From assembly GCA_028700095.1 (NCBI GenBank), contig JAQVTJ010000026.1:1-18481 (forward strand): DNA of 18,481 bases, in the 5' to 3' direction. The notes beneath the pieces were generated by a model that saw only the letters and a program-made list of their open reading frames with translations, was not told the DNA's origin and did no database searches. Made by a program: the position numbers and the translations under genes. The DNA comes from Methanobacterium sp. GTDB taxonomy: Archaea > Methanobacteriota > Methanobacteria > Methanobacteriales > Methanobacteriaceae. This document shows, piece by piece, positions 9,088 through 16,067 of the stretch (the stretch's first letter is position 1; every line of letters begins with the position of its first letter).

Positions 9088-9314
9088 ATCTATAATAAAA
9101 TGGAGGGGAAATATTGAAGGACAAGAAAAAAAAGGTAACCAAGAGAAAAAGAAGGGTTAGTTTGTATATGAGTTTTGGGTGTTGGTTTTAGGATGGAAGT
9201 AATATTCTAATACTTTGCAAAAAGAATCTTCTTTTTCTCTAAAAATAGATTACACTTGCCCTTCAAAATTTATTATATTTACTCTTTTTATATAAAACAT
9301 TCTAATTTATTATT
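9088..9314 (-). other. Gene-sized gap between a 3' repeat and an orphan promoter module
   Basis: This interval sits where a surface gene would be expected: promoter copy A2 on its right, repeat R2 on its left. It encodes nothing recognisable. It holds an 18-base perfect palindrome-like hairpin, AAAAAGAA-TC-TTCTTTTT (9219-9236). I read it as the scar of a deleted or fully eroded cassette. Confidence 0.4.
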
Positions 9315-9428
9315 TTTATTTAATCTAGGATTTGTTTCAGATGAGCATATATTTTTTTTCAAAATAGACCTGTGATAAATAATTATGAAAATCGATTATA
9401 AAACTATTATTTTAAAAGAGAAATAAAA
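9315..9428 (-). promoter_or_regulatory. Surface-gene promoter module, orphan copy A2
   Basis: The plus strand reads GGATTTGTTTCAG, then ATATTTTTTTTC, then CAAAATAGACCTGTGATA. GAAAATCGATTATAAAACT and ATTTTAAAAGAGAAATAAA follow. Each block has a counterpart in the same order in copy A1. There is no intact gene within the expected 60-70 bases downstream (leftward). Confidence 0.55.
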
Positions 9429-9452
9429 AAAAATAATTTGTTATAAGACTAA

Positions 9453-9490
9453 ATAAGATCCAATTTTCAATGAAGAAAACAATAAAAAAA
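9453..9490 (-). repeat. Repeat R3 (short copy of the 3' repeat core)
   Basis: The plus strand reads AAGATCCAATTTTCAATGAA followed by GAAAACAATAAAAAAA, the core and tail of R2/R4 without the upstream 90 bases. It lies about 40 bases after the stop of the adhesin-like gene ending at 9528. Confidence 0.55.
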
Positions 9491-9527
9491 ATGAGAAAAA
9501 TATGATGGGGTTGATTATGGTTCTGAG

Positions 9528-10308
9528 CTATGTCCATCTAAAAATGTTATCTGGTTTATTAAGTGCTATTCTTGAATCCATTATATTTAGATTTACAATT
9601 CTCTAAGATATGTAAAGCCCGCCTCCATGATTTTTTGCTTTGTTACTGGTGATACTGGAGTTTTTCACAGTTAAATCTCCATGGATAGAGATCCCTCCAC
9701 CCTCTAAAAGTGCAGTATTGGCAAAAATCTCTGAATTCTCCAAAGCTAAAGAACTCCAACTAGCGATTCCTCCTCCTTCAATTGATGCAGTGTTATAAGA
9801 AATAGTTGAATTTTTCACAATTAGATGCTTCCAACTAGCGATTCCTCCACCGCCCAACCAACCCTTGGCAGTATTACTATCAATATATGAGTTTTCCACA
9901 GTTAAAGAGCCCATGTTATAGATTCCTCCTCCGCATTCTGATTTGCCGTTTTGTATTTTAAATCCATTAATTTTAACAATACTTTCTGGATGGTTATACA
10001 TGAACCTGCTTTTTTACCATCGATAATAGTATCTTCAGGGCTGTGACCTATTAAATTAATATTTGGATTTTTATATTTTCTTTGTAGGTTCCACTAGATA
10101 CTTGGATTATATCATTGTCTTGGGCTGTGTCTATTGCGTTTTGTATGTGCTGTTTGGCTGTGGCTTCAGTTAAACCATCATTACCATAATCCCCTGTAGG
10201 GTTGACATATATGGTTTTAGTTGCAGGTTCTTCTGCATAAACAACCGCAAAACTGCTTAGAATTATTAAAAATGTTAATAATAATGGAATTTTTTTCTGA
10301 TTTCTCAT
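9528..10308 (-). pseudogene. Second Pmp-repeat adhesin-like secreted protein, decayed
   Basis: A paralogue of the gene at 7882-8751. A signal peptide (MRNQKKIPLLLTFLIILSSF, cleavage near VYAEE) is followed by TIYVNPTGDYGNDGLTEATA. Beta-helix turns follow such as CGGGIYNMGSLTVENSYIDS, GGGGIASWKHLIVKNSTISY and GGGISIHGDLTVKNSSITSN. The C-terminus is ALNKPDNIFRWT with stop at 9528, the same P-D-N-I-F ending as the neighbour. Lesions: a missing A near 10073 (ENIKNPNINLIGHSPEDT after repair), another near 9985, and in-frame TAG at 9603-9605 (LYIS-stop-RIVNLN). Repaired length is 260 aa. An AGAGGT-like ribosome site and a TATA-like box near 10367-10374 precede it, with a 16-bp palindrome between them. 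Confidence 0.83.
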
Positions 10309-10330
10309 TTATAACATACCTCTCTTTTTT

Positions 10331-10346
10331 CCATAAAATTTTATGG
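10331..10346. promoter_or_regulatory. Perfect 16-bp palindrome in the second adhesin promoter
   Basis: CCATAAAATTTTATGG is fully self-complementary. It lies between the TATA-like box (about 10367-10374) and the start at 10308, covering the expected transcription start, which is where an archaeal repressor would bind. No identical copy was seen in front of the other genes of the array. Confidence 0.45.
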
Positions 10347-10366
10347 CCCCATTATTATTCATTAAT

Positions 10367-10391
10367 TTATATGTTTTTTTATATAATTATA
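10367..10391 (-). promoter_or_regulatory. Surface-gene promoter module, copy A3 (core only)
   Basis: On the minus strand it reads TTATATAAAAAAACATATAAAT. The TATA-like box is about 59-66 bases before the start at 10308, close to the spacing in A1 and A4. A trace of the further upstream part (TTTTTAACAGAGGAAA) appears near 10420-10437. Confidence 0.45.
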
Positions 10392-10514
10392 TTTAATTTA
10401 TACTAACTTTTACTCTTTCATTTTTAACAGAGGAAAAAAATTATTGGGGTTTAAAAATAATTTTAGTATTAATTAGGACATATAAAAAACCCTTTTCGAG
10501 CGTTAATTAATATT

Positions 10515-10556
10515 ACAAAAACAAGCAACCAATTTTCAATGAACAAAAATACAATC
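10515..10556 (-). repeat. Repeat R4 (3' repeat core), overlapping a gene end
   Basis: The plus strand reads ACAAAAACAAGCAACCAATT, TTCAATGAACAAAAATACAA. It is the closest match to the R2 core. It contains the stop codon of the membrane-protein gene at 10536, so the last residues of that protein are encoded by the repeat. Confidence 0.55.
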
Positions 10557-10937
10557 TAATATTTTGAAATGTTGCCAATAAATAAAGAAAAATTTGCGTC
10601 CAACATTAATAACTAAAGTCAGAATGACGACGCTATATGTAATTATAAGTGCATGATTCCTGATTGTAGTAGATAATGGATTAAGCTCAGATTGGTTCTT
10701 AATTTTTCTTAGTTTTATCAGCAAAATGATTAAAGATAACATCCAAATTATCATTCCAATAAAAAGGATTATTACACTAAAAATCACTGCTTCCTCTACA
10801 TCTACACAATATAAAATCAAAGAACCAGCATATATCATTAAAAGTGACAAATAACCAATTAAAATTAGATTTTTATAAGTTGTTGGCAATTCATTGATTG
10901 ATTTAAATAACTTTATTAGCTTCTTAAAATATCTCAT
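10536..10937 (-). CDS. Three-helix membrane protein of unknown function
   Basis: A 133-aa protein beginning MRYFKKLIKLFKSINELPTT, a basic cytoplasmic start. It has hydrophobic segments around residues 24-44 (LILIGYLSLLMIYAGSLILY), 50-75 and 92-110. It is not recognised. Its first residues (M-R-Y-F-K-K-L) and the bases around its start resemble the adhesin-like gene at 8751, and it has the same promoter module 63-89 bases upstream. The C-terminal residues ILDCIFVH and the stop come from repeat R4, suggesting the original end was replaced by recombination at the repeat. No good ribosome site is visible (ACGGGTTTG only). The frame is intact, but the gene could be a chimera or remnant. Confidence 0.6.
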   Translation of the reverse strand: MRYFKKLIKLFKSINELPTTYKNLILIGYLSLLMIYAGSLILYCVDVEEAVIFSVIILFIGMIIWMLSLIILLIKLRKIKNQSELNPLSTTIRNHALIITYSVVILTLVINVGRKFFFIYWQHFKILDCIFVH

Positions 10938-10999
10938 ATTACTTCAAACCCGTTTATAAATTTTTACTCAATCTACAGACTTAATATTTATCTCATAAA

Positions 11000-11026
11000 C
11001 ATAATATATTTTTTCCTTAAAATAAA
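11000..11026 (-). promoter_or_regulatory. Surface-gene promoter module, copy A4 (core only)
   Basis: On the minus strand it reads TTATTTTAAGGAAAAAATATATTAT. It matches the A1 core closely, with its TATA-like box about 65-73 bases before the start codon at 10937. Confidence 0.5.
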
Positions 11027-11190
11027 AAAAGAAAAAAGGTAGAGCAACTGTGTCGTAATATACATTAAAATTGTAAAGCCCATGTATTGTTAGGTGTGCA
11101 TTTGTTGAATAGTAATTTTAATGCTTTTTTGTGACTAAAGCAATCCTTTATTGAAAGTTTTGAGATTTTCATGATATTGTCCACCTAATT

Positions 11191-11889
11191 TTATACAAGT
11201 TGCAGATACATATTTTTATCTTGTCTCACATATGCAGTATGCCATTTTCCAAACGGTACATGCATTTTAGTTGTATTGGGGTTTATTTGTGATTTATCCT
11301 TATATACCATTATGGAAACGTAATTATATTCAGCACTCGGATCATAATTTAGCACACCACCATTTACTAGGTCATACCTAGTCTTCATTCTAATCCCGTT
11401 AACGTTAGTACTATCTTTACCGGCCTCGAAATGGTAGTAAACTACAAATATTTTTCCCAATGTGAAACCACATTGGTTTGCAATTTTAAAGTTGTTCCAT
11501 GCTGCATTAGATTTTAACCCATTGCTATTACCTGTGTTAGAATTATCTGTAACGTTTGTGAGGGAATAATGGAATTCTTGATTGGAGATATGAATAATAG
11601 CTTGTGGATGCTCATTTGAAGAAGAAGAAGCTAATTTTAATTCGTAATTATCTTTATTAACTCCAGTTTTTTGTAAATAGTCTTCAAATTCTGGTAATAA
11701 TACCATTTGGTTCATTTCACTAGAAACATTATCTGTCTTTCCATAATACACAAAATTAGAAGTACCAGGGTTTTTTGCAATTAGATGAGGTATAAAATCA
11801 TCACTAATATTATTAGCTGTACTTACAAGAAAAAAACTAATAAGCAACAATGAGGCTAACAATAATAGTGCTCTTTTTTTCGATAACAT
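11191..11889 (-). CDS. Secreted protein of unknown family, 232 aa
   Basis: GAGGTGA precedes the ATG at 11889 at the right distance. The first 26 residues form a clear signal peptide (MLSKKRALLLLASLLLISFF, cleavage near STA-NN). The mature part is polar with a Ser/Asn-rich middle (LASSSSNEHPQ, NVTDNSNTGNSNG), several N-x-S/T sequons and an aromatic C-terminal half (IFVVYYHFEAG, MHVPFGKWHTAYVRQD). It has a single Cys and no repeats, anchor helix or sorting motif. No family was recognised. It lies beyond the adhesin array on the same strand, with a diverged copy of the array's upstream element at 12001-12075. The frame is intact, unlike the adhesins, so it may be the only functional exported product here. 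Confidence 0.72.
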   Translation of the reverse strand: MLSKKRALLLLASLLLISFFLVSTANNISDDFIPHLIAKNPGTSNFVYYGKTDNVSSEMNQMVLLPEFEDYLQKTGVNKDNYELKLASSSSNEHPQAIIHISNQEFHYSLTNVTDNSNTGNSNGLKSNAAWNNFKIANQCGFTLGKIFVVYYHFEAGKDSTNVNGIRMKTRYDLVNGGVLNYDPSAEYNYVSIMVYKDKSQINPNTTKMHVPFGKWHTAYVRQDKNMYLQLV

Positions 11890-11937
11890 AAAATTTCACC
11901 TCGTGTTAATTTTTACTTTTAATATTACTAATTATTA

Positions 11938-11958
11938 AATAAGTAATATAAACTTATT
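11938..11958. promoter_or_regulatory. Inverted repeat in the leader/promoter of the secreted protein
   Basis: AATAAGT (11938-11944) and ACTTATT (11952-11958) are perfect 7-bp arms around AATATAA. The repeat sits roughly where transcription would begin if the TATA-like AAATATAAT near 11968-11978 is used. It could be an operator, but the AT-rich background makes chance plausible. Confidence 0.3.
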
Positions 11959-12000
11959 TCTAAGTATTATATTTATTGCAGTAATTTCATTTTTTTGTAA

Positions 12001-12075
12001 TGTAGCTATAAAAAATTCCTTAGAAAAATACAATGAAAGTCGATTATAATTCTCTTGTTTTAACAGAGAAACATA
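12001..12075 (-). repeat. Diverged copy of the surface-gene upstream element
   Basis: The plus strand reads ATTCCTTAGAAAAATACA, then ATGAAAGTCGATTATAATTC, then CTTGTTTTAACAGAGAAAC. The order and wording match the upstream parts of A1 and A2. It lies about 110-185 bases upstream of the secreted-protein start (11889), in the same orientation relative to its gene as A1. Confidence 0.45.
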
Positions 12076-12325
12076 ACGTTGTTTATGCTGAAATTGGACT
12101 AAATCCATTGATAGGACATAAAAATCTATTAACTACTAAACTATACGATTTACAGATTTATGCATTGCTTTCACTGTTGAAATGTAAGTTGGTCGGTTTT
12201 CTAGAAGTGGGTAGTTCAATACCAAGTTTTACTGCGAACACTCAGTATAACCAAAACATATAAGTAATACTTTTTTAAATATAGATAATATAAATAAAAT
12301 AAAAAAATAAAAACGGGGTAAAATA

Positions 12326-12451
12326 ATGATAAAAATATTGAATGATGTGTACGAAAACAGCGTTAAAATCTTGGCAACCATGCTTATTATAATTTTGTTG
12401 TGCTTTTTTTTATATTGGGTTTTATTTTTGGCACTTCCATTCCTTATGTGA
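12326..12451 (+). CDS. Small single-helix membrane protein, 41 aa
   Basis: CGGGGTAAAATA immediately precedes ATG at 12326. The product starts MIKILNDVYENSVKILATML, then a strongly hydrophobic helix (IIILLCFFLYWVLFLALPFL) and stops at TGA 12449. An 8-T run at about 12404-12411 makes the frame uncertain. A one-base change there would give a different tail ending GTSIPYVIITIL, about 47 aa. It is transcribed away from the surface array. The function is unknown. Confidence 0.5.
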   Translation: MIKILNDVYENSVKILATMLIIILLCFFLYWVLFLALPFLM

Positions 12452-12525
12452 TAATCACCATACTTTAATCCATCCGATTAATCCTCTTAGTTCTATTGAT
12501 TATAAAAATTAATGAGGATTACAAC

Positions 12526-12768
12526 TTAAAAAGAGGAGTATACAAAACCATTTTTAGGATGAATACTTGCAGAGACACTCACACGACCAAAATGTCCCAC
12601 AACCGCAGGATCTAAATATCTAAGCCCTAACTTATTTTTAAGTATGTTAACAAAATGAGAAACCACCAACTTAGGATAAAAAAGCTTCACAGGTTTAAAA
12701 TGAATATACAAATGACGACCACTAGCACCACCGAAAACATCCACTAAGAAGCTAAATACGAAATATAT
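12526..12768 (-). pseudogene. Fragment of an archaeo-eukaryotic primase-like (AEP/PrimPol) protein
   Basis: The minus-strand frame reads IYFVFSFL, then VFGGASGRHLYIHF, LGLRYLDPAVVGHFGRVSVS and ASIHPKNGFVY. A serine/glycine loop followed by R-H-x-Y-I-x-F, and later a G-R-V-S...S-I-H-P-K-x-G segment, are features of primase small subunits and plasmid or viral primase-polymerases. Both ends of the fold are missing: upstream is an A/T run, downstream TAA at 12526. It abuts the coiled-coil genes and shares their orientation. The identification rests on motif memory, so the confidence is moderate. Confidence 0.45.
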
Positions 12769-12821
12769 TAAAAAAAAAATTTATAGTAAAATACAAAAAA
12801 ACACTAACATTATGGATTTTT

Positions 12822-13425
12822 TTAACTTATACTACTAGTTAGTTGTTTAATGTCTTCAGGGATTCGATTCATAATCCTGGCCATAATTCCTCGTGTTTCC
12901 ATTTTAACTATTGCAGTACTATAAGTTCTAAGTTCGCGTTCAAGATCAGATTCTCTTTTAAGTGATTTATTTAACCGTTCAGACAATCCATCAATCTTAT
13001 TTTGCCTTTTATCATATCTAACCTGTAACTGGTACAAGTTATCTTGTAAATCATTATTCTTTAAAGTTAACTGTTCAATAACTACACTTTGATGTTCTAA
13101 CTTCTTCTCTAGGATAGAATAATCGGATCTTATTTTATTATTTAACTTTTTTAAACCGGTCATATCCTCTTTTAATCTTTGATTTTCTATTTCTAAACCT
13201 TTAACTATATTTTTTACTTTGTTACTATCAGATTTAGAAGATATTTCTATATATTTATAGTCTTCTATTTGGTCTAAAGCTTTAAGATCATTATGTTTAA
13301 TAATAAAAAAAAATGCGCTTCCTGGAAGGGATTATCTTTATTTAAATGTATACTAAATTGAACAGTAGTCGCTTTCCTAACAGTTCCATTTTTTTAGACT
13401 TTTTATTATATCTTTTTTGCTTCAA
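12822..13425 (-). pseudogene. Coiled-coil protein, tandem paralogue 1, frameshifted
   Basis: A repaired reading gives an N-terminal domain with NGTVRKATTVQFSIHLNKD, PFQEAHF, FIIKHNDLKALDQIEDYKY. A long charged coiled coil follows (about 130 residues; for example LEIENQRLKEDMTGLKKLNN, GLSERLNKSLKRESDLEREL). The C-terminus is IPEDIKQLTSSIS. The continuous part runs from 13163 to TAA at 12822. Indels lie in the A/T runs near 13309 and 13393. The start is uncertain; TTG at 13425 is one option. The N-terminal domain aligns with the next gene to the right (13432-13886), so they are tandem duplicates. Function unknown; neighbours suggest a mobile-element origin. Confidence 0.6.
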
Positions 13426-13431
13426 GTAATT

Positions 13432-13886
13432 TCAAGCTTCAGGCTTCCTACCGAATAAATAGTCTGTAAATGACCTATTTGATAAGTCAGTAACTATTTT
13501 TTATTGTTTATTTATCTCTTCTAACGCAATTCGTAGTCTTTCTTGTAAATGATCATGTTTATTCCTTAAACGACTTATTTCATTAGTATAAGAAGTTACT
13601 GTATTTACTTGATCTTTTACAATACCTAATAATTCCTTATTATGTCTAGTTAATTCAATATTTTTCATTTCAAATTCTTTATTATCAATATTTAAAGTTA
13701 ATATATCTTCTTCATGTTTTTTTGAAATTATTATTACCTCTTCCTTATCATTAAATGGACATTCACGTTCAGGTATAGTTAAAACAAATTGAACAGTTTT
13801 ATATTTCTTTTTTTACCATTTTTCAGGGTTCTACTAAGTTCCCTAGAATAACATTTCATTTTAGCAATAACATATCTCACTAACAT
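13432..13886 (-). pseudogene. Coiled-coil protein, tandem paralogue 2, stop and frameshift
   Basis: From ATG at 13886 it reads MLVRYVIAKMKCYSRELSRT, then LKNGKKR. The frame then shifts near 13803-13812 and continues YKTVQFVLTIPERECPFNDK, a coiled coil (KNIELTRHNKELLGIVKDQV, NEISRLRNKHDHLQERLRIA), and in-frame TAA at 13501. Beyond the stop the same frame continues KIVTDLSNRSFTDYLFGRKP to TGA 13432, a plausible native end. Repaired length is about 151 aa. TVQF...PF...II.K matches paralogue 1. The coiled coil is shorter, and the C-terminal FGRKPEA may correspond to IMNRIPEDIK there. Confidence 0.6.
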
Positions 13887-14131
13887 CCCAACCTATAAAT
13901 CAAATATAAAAAGATCTATTTGATATTATCATGTAAATATAATAACAGTTTATAGATATATATACATCACAAAAAATAATATAATATGATTATATCCAAA
14001 AAAATGGTTTGAAAGTAAGTTTTTTAATAATAATAAAAAAATCACAGTAAATTTATTCACTCAAAAGACAAAAAGACATTATATTGAGTATTCCCAATAT
14101 TAAGTTAATTGTATTAATAATCCAAATCTTT
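13887..14131. other. Intergenic, nothing recognised
   Basis: Very AT-rich; the only structure seen is simple A/T runs. It probably includes the promoter of the leftward coiled-coil genes and the 3' end of the small gene at 14132. Confidence 0.5.
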
Positions 14132-14239
14132 CTATCTCCGTTTTTTCATCAAAGATTGATAAAAAATAAATACAACACTCAATAATACAATAATTCCAAT
14201 TATTAGATGAATAAAGCTCATATAAGTTATTATTAACAT
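14132..14239 (-). CDS. Small membrane peptide, 35 aa
   Basis: ATG at 14239 lies about 10 bases after GGAGG (14249-14253). The product starts MLIITYMSFIHLIIGIIVLL and ends with a basic tail, SLMKKRR: one helix with a positively charged cytoplasmic end. An ATG at 14246 in another frame is closer to the ribosome site but gives a product of less natural composition. It follows the YdjM-like gene by 24 bases. No family recognised. Confidence 0.4.
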   Translation of the reverse strand: MLIITYMSFIHLIIGIIVLLSVVFIFYQSLMKKRR

Positions 14240-14263
14240 TGGCCATATTCCTCCAATTTATTT

Positions 14264-14877
14264 TTATAGATCTGTGATTAGGATGTGGGTTTCGTTGTTG
14301 TTAATTTTTTTAATGGTAATATTTTTCTTAGTTTTACTATTTACCTGTATATTAAAGTTAAAATTATTTTTAGAAGTGTCTATAGTATTTCCATTTACAT
14401 TATTGCCTTCAGTAAAGATAGGATGTGCAGTAAATAGATTTAAGTTTTGATTAGGGTTATATTTGTATGATTGTAATGTGAATAATAGTACAGGTATGAG
14501 TAAAAGATTAATACTATAAACAATGCTTTATCGTGATTTGTACCGGTTTTTAACCGTTTTTTCTTATTTAAAATCACAAAATTAGTCTTCCAGATAGGAT
14601 ATAAAATTGGTGATCGATTTAGTGTAATGGCATCTAAAAGAAAATGTGAAACAATTCCACAAACCAAAGCCACACTAATAGTAACATCCCCTAAACCTAC
14701 TAATAAACAGAGTATTATCCAAAAAATAGAATGACCCAGACCCCGATGATCACCGAATAATTTATCTATAATATCTGGAAAAATAGACATCCAACCTGTA
14801 AAAAAACATCCCATCAATAAATTATCTAAATTAAACCAAAAAATACACTAAAAAAATATAAAACGCATAAGTAACAT
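14264..14877 (-). pseudogene. YdjM/DUF457-type membrane protein (predicted metal-dependent hydrolase family), frameshifted
   Basis: Family features are FPDIIDKLFGDHRGLGHSIF and VSHFLLDAITLNRSPILYPI: the PD, HRGxxHS and SHxxLD motifs that define this membrane family. GGTGAG (14882-14887) precedes ATG at 14877. The first helix (TYAFYIFLVYFLV) is read in a shifted frame to about 14831 and returns as FNLDNLLMGCFFTGWMSIFP. A third shift near 14510 turns the visible tail into LLLIPVLLFTLQSYKYNPNQ, followed by a polar Asn-rich C-terminus ending NETHILITDL at 14264. Repaired length is about 204 aa. The bacterial YdjM is LexA-controlled and of uncertain activity; nothing here shows the substrate. Confidence 0.75.
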
Positions 14878-15359
14878 TAATCTCACCACTACTATTATGT
14901 TTATCTTCATAATCACTCCGATTAACAAACTTAAACCGTTTAAAGAACGGATAAACCTCAGATCTAAACTCACCAGAAAACTACAAATAAACTGAATATT
15001 AGATAAAATATAAGATACTGATACACCTGAACTGTTCTTTTAGTTAAACGTTCAAAATGATTAAAAACAATAATCAAACGCCTATATTGTAATCCACAAG
15101 CTCCTTAAGCTCAGAAATAAGTTAAACAATCAAAATCACTTCTATTTTTTCTTTTTATAAGCTATTTAAATTATTTACGGTATACTCGAATACTTATTTT
15201 GTGCGTTATTTACATTTATAGGTGTTTAAGTGTCTGATATTTAACCTTTGTTGTTGATTTTTCGTGTTTTATATCGATCCAGATAATCCGCCACATGTAC
15301 ACCAATTCCACCATTGTTTAATATTTACTAATCGATTTCCCTGCTATTTATAAATTAGT
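14878..15359 (-). other. Eroded coding remnants, no intact gene
   Basis: The minus strand still reads as protein in pieces and in different frames. Examples are LQYRRLIIVFNHFERLTKRT with a following hydrophobic stretch (about 14985-15110), SGEFRSEVYPFFKRFKFVNR (about 14915-14977) and GGIGVHVADYLDRYKTRKIN (about 15245-15320). Stops separate them and no start with a ribosome site is seen. I take this as one or two decayed genes of unknown family. Confidence 0.35.
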
Positions 15360-15863
15360 TTAATTTTTAATTATATCCTTTTTCATTGTTTTATAAATAA
15401 TTAAAAGTATTATAAGGACAATAGGACCAATTATATCCATATATAAAACTGAACCTGAATTTCCAGGTGCATAATTGGCATAATGGATCATATTCATTAT
15501 ATGAACATATGCATCTCCCAATAAAAATATAGAACTTGAAATAACTGTTGCTGTCCAGAAATTATCTCTAAACCAATAACATAAAATACCAAGCATTCCT
15601 ATTGCTAGATTTGCAAATGCTACTTCTTGTTGGAATGGACTGCCAAAAGCCCATCCAATATTAGCAGCTACTTGTGCAGAAAGGAAATAATGACCAATAA
15701 AAGCCCATATACTACCAATACCCACAGCAATAACTAGGAATGTTAATAGAAAGATTTCTAATATTTTTTTTGTATCTAATGGTTTATTTTTAATTTTCGA
15801 AATAAAAATATATAAAAAGGCCACTGCTATTGTAAGAAAAAAGAATGTATAAGCAAAATCCAT
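15360..15863 (-). CDS. DUF6790-type integral membrane protein
   Basis: A 167-aa protein with about five hydrophobic helices. The conserved core GWAFGSPFQQEVAFANLAIG, then LGDAYVHIMNMIHYANYAPG-NSG and a final helix near the end match what I recall of the DUF6790 family; function unknown. I chose ATG at 15863 (MDFAYTFFFLTI) because GGAGGGT (15869-15875) lies at the proper distance. An upstream TTG start would sit on that site. It is transcribed leftward after the DUF362 gene, about 200 bases away, with its own long leader and a possible TATA box near 16017-16027. The frame is intact. Confidence 0.75.
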   Translation of the reverse strand: MDFAYTFFFLTIAVAFLYIFISKIKNKPLDTKKILEIFLLTFLVIAVGIGSIWAFIGHYFLSAQVAANIGWAFGSPFQQEVAFANLAIGMLGILCYWFRDNFWTATVISSSIFLLGDAYVHIMNMIHYANYAPGNSGSVLYMDIIGPIVLIILLIIYKTMKKDIIKN

Positions 15864-15899
15864 ACAATTACCCTCCAATTTTTATCTAATAATATTCTA

Positions 15900-15936
15900 T
15901 GATAAACCCCATTTTTTTTAGCATCTCTATTTATCA
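15900..15936 (-). promoter_or_regulatory. Inverted repeat in the leader of the DUF6790 gene
   Basis: TGATAAA (15900-15906) and TTTATCA (15930-15936) are perfect 7-bp arms with a 23-nt loop containing an A/T run and GGGG. It overlaps ATCACA...TGTGAT arms further upstream (about 15933-15938 and 15966-15971). Alternative pairings of this kind can be a leader structure, but the AT bias weakens the case. Confidence 0.25.
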
Positions 15937-16067
15937 CATAATATTTTCTTTATTATTTATTATTTGTGATTTGAAGATCAGACTTGTTAAAATCTTAATA
16001 TAATTCATATAAAACTTATATATTTCAAGTGTTATTCTAATCCATTAATAGAGATATAATTTATACG

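Noticed and set aside
12033..12263. 76-aa open frame on the plus strand
   Set aside because: Its first 40 bases are the array's upstream repeat, which is not kept open in copies A1 and A2; no ribosome site.
14848..14850. In-frame TAG as the lesion of the YdjM-like gene
   Set aside because: The neighbouring frame gives a proper first helix (TYAFYIFLVYFLV), so two compensating indels explain the region better than a nonsense codon.
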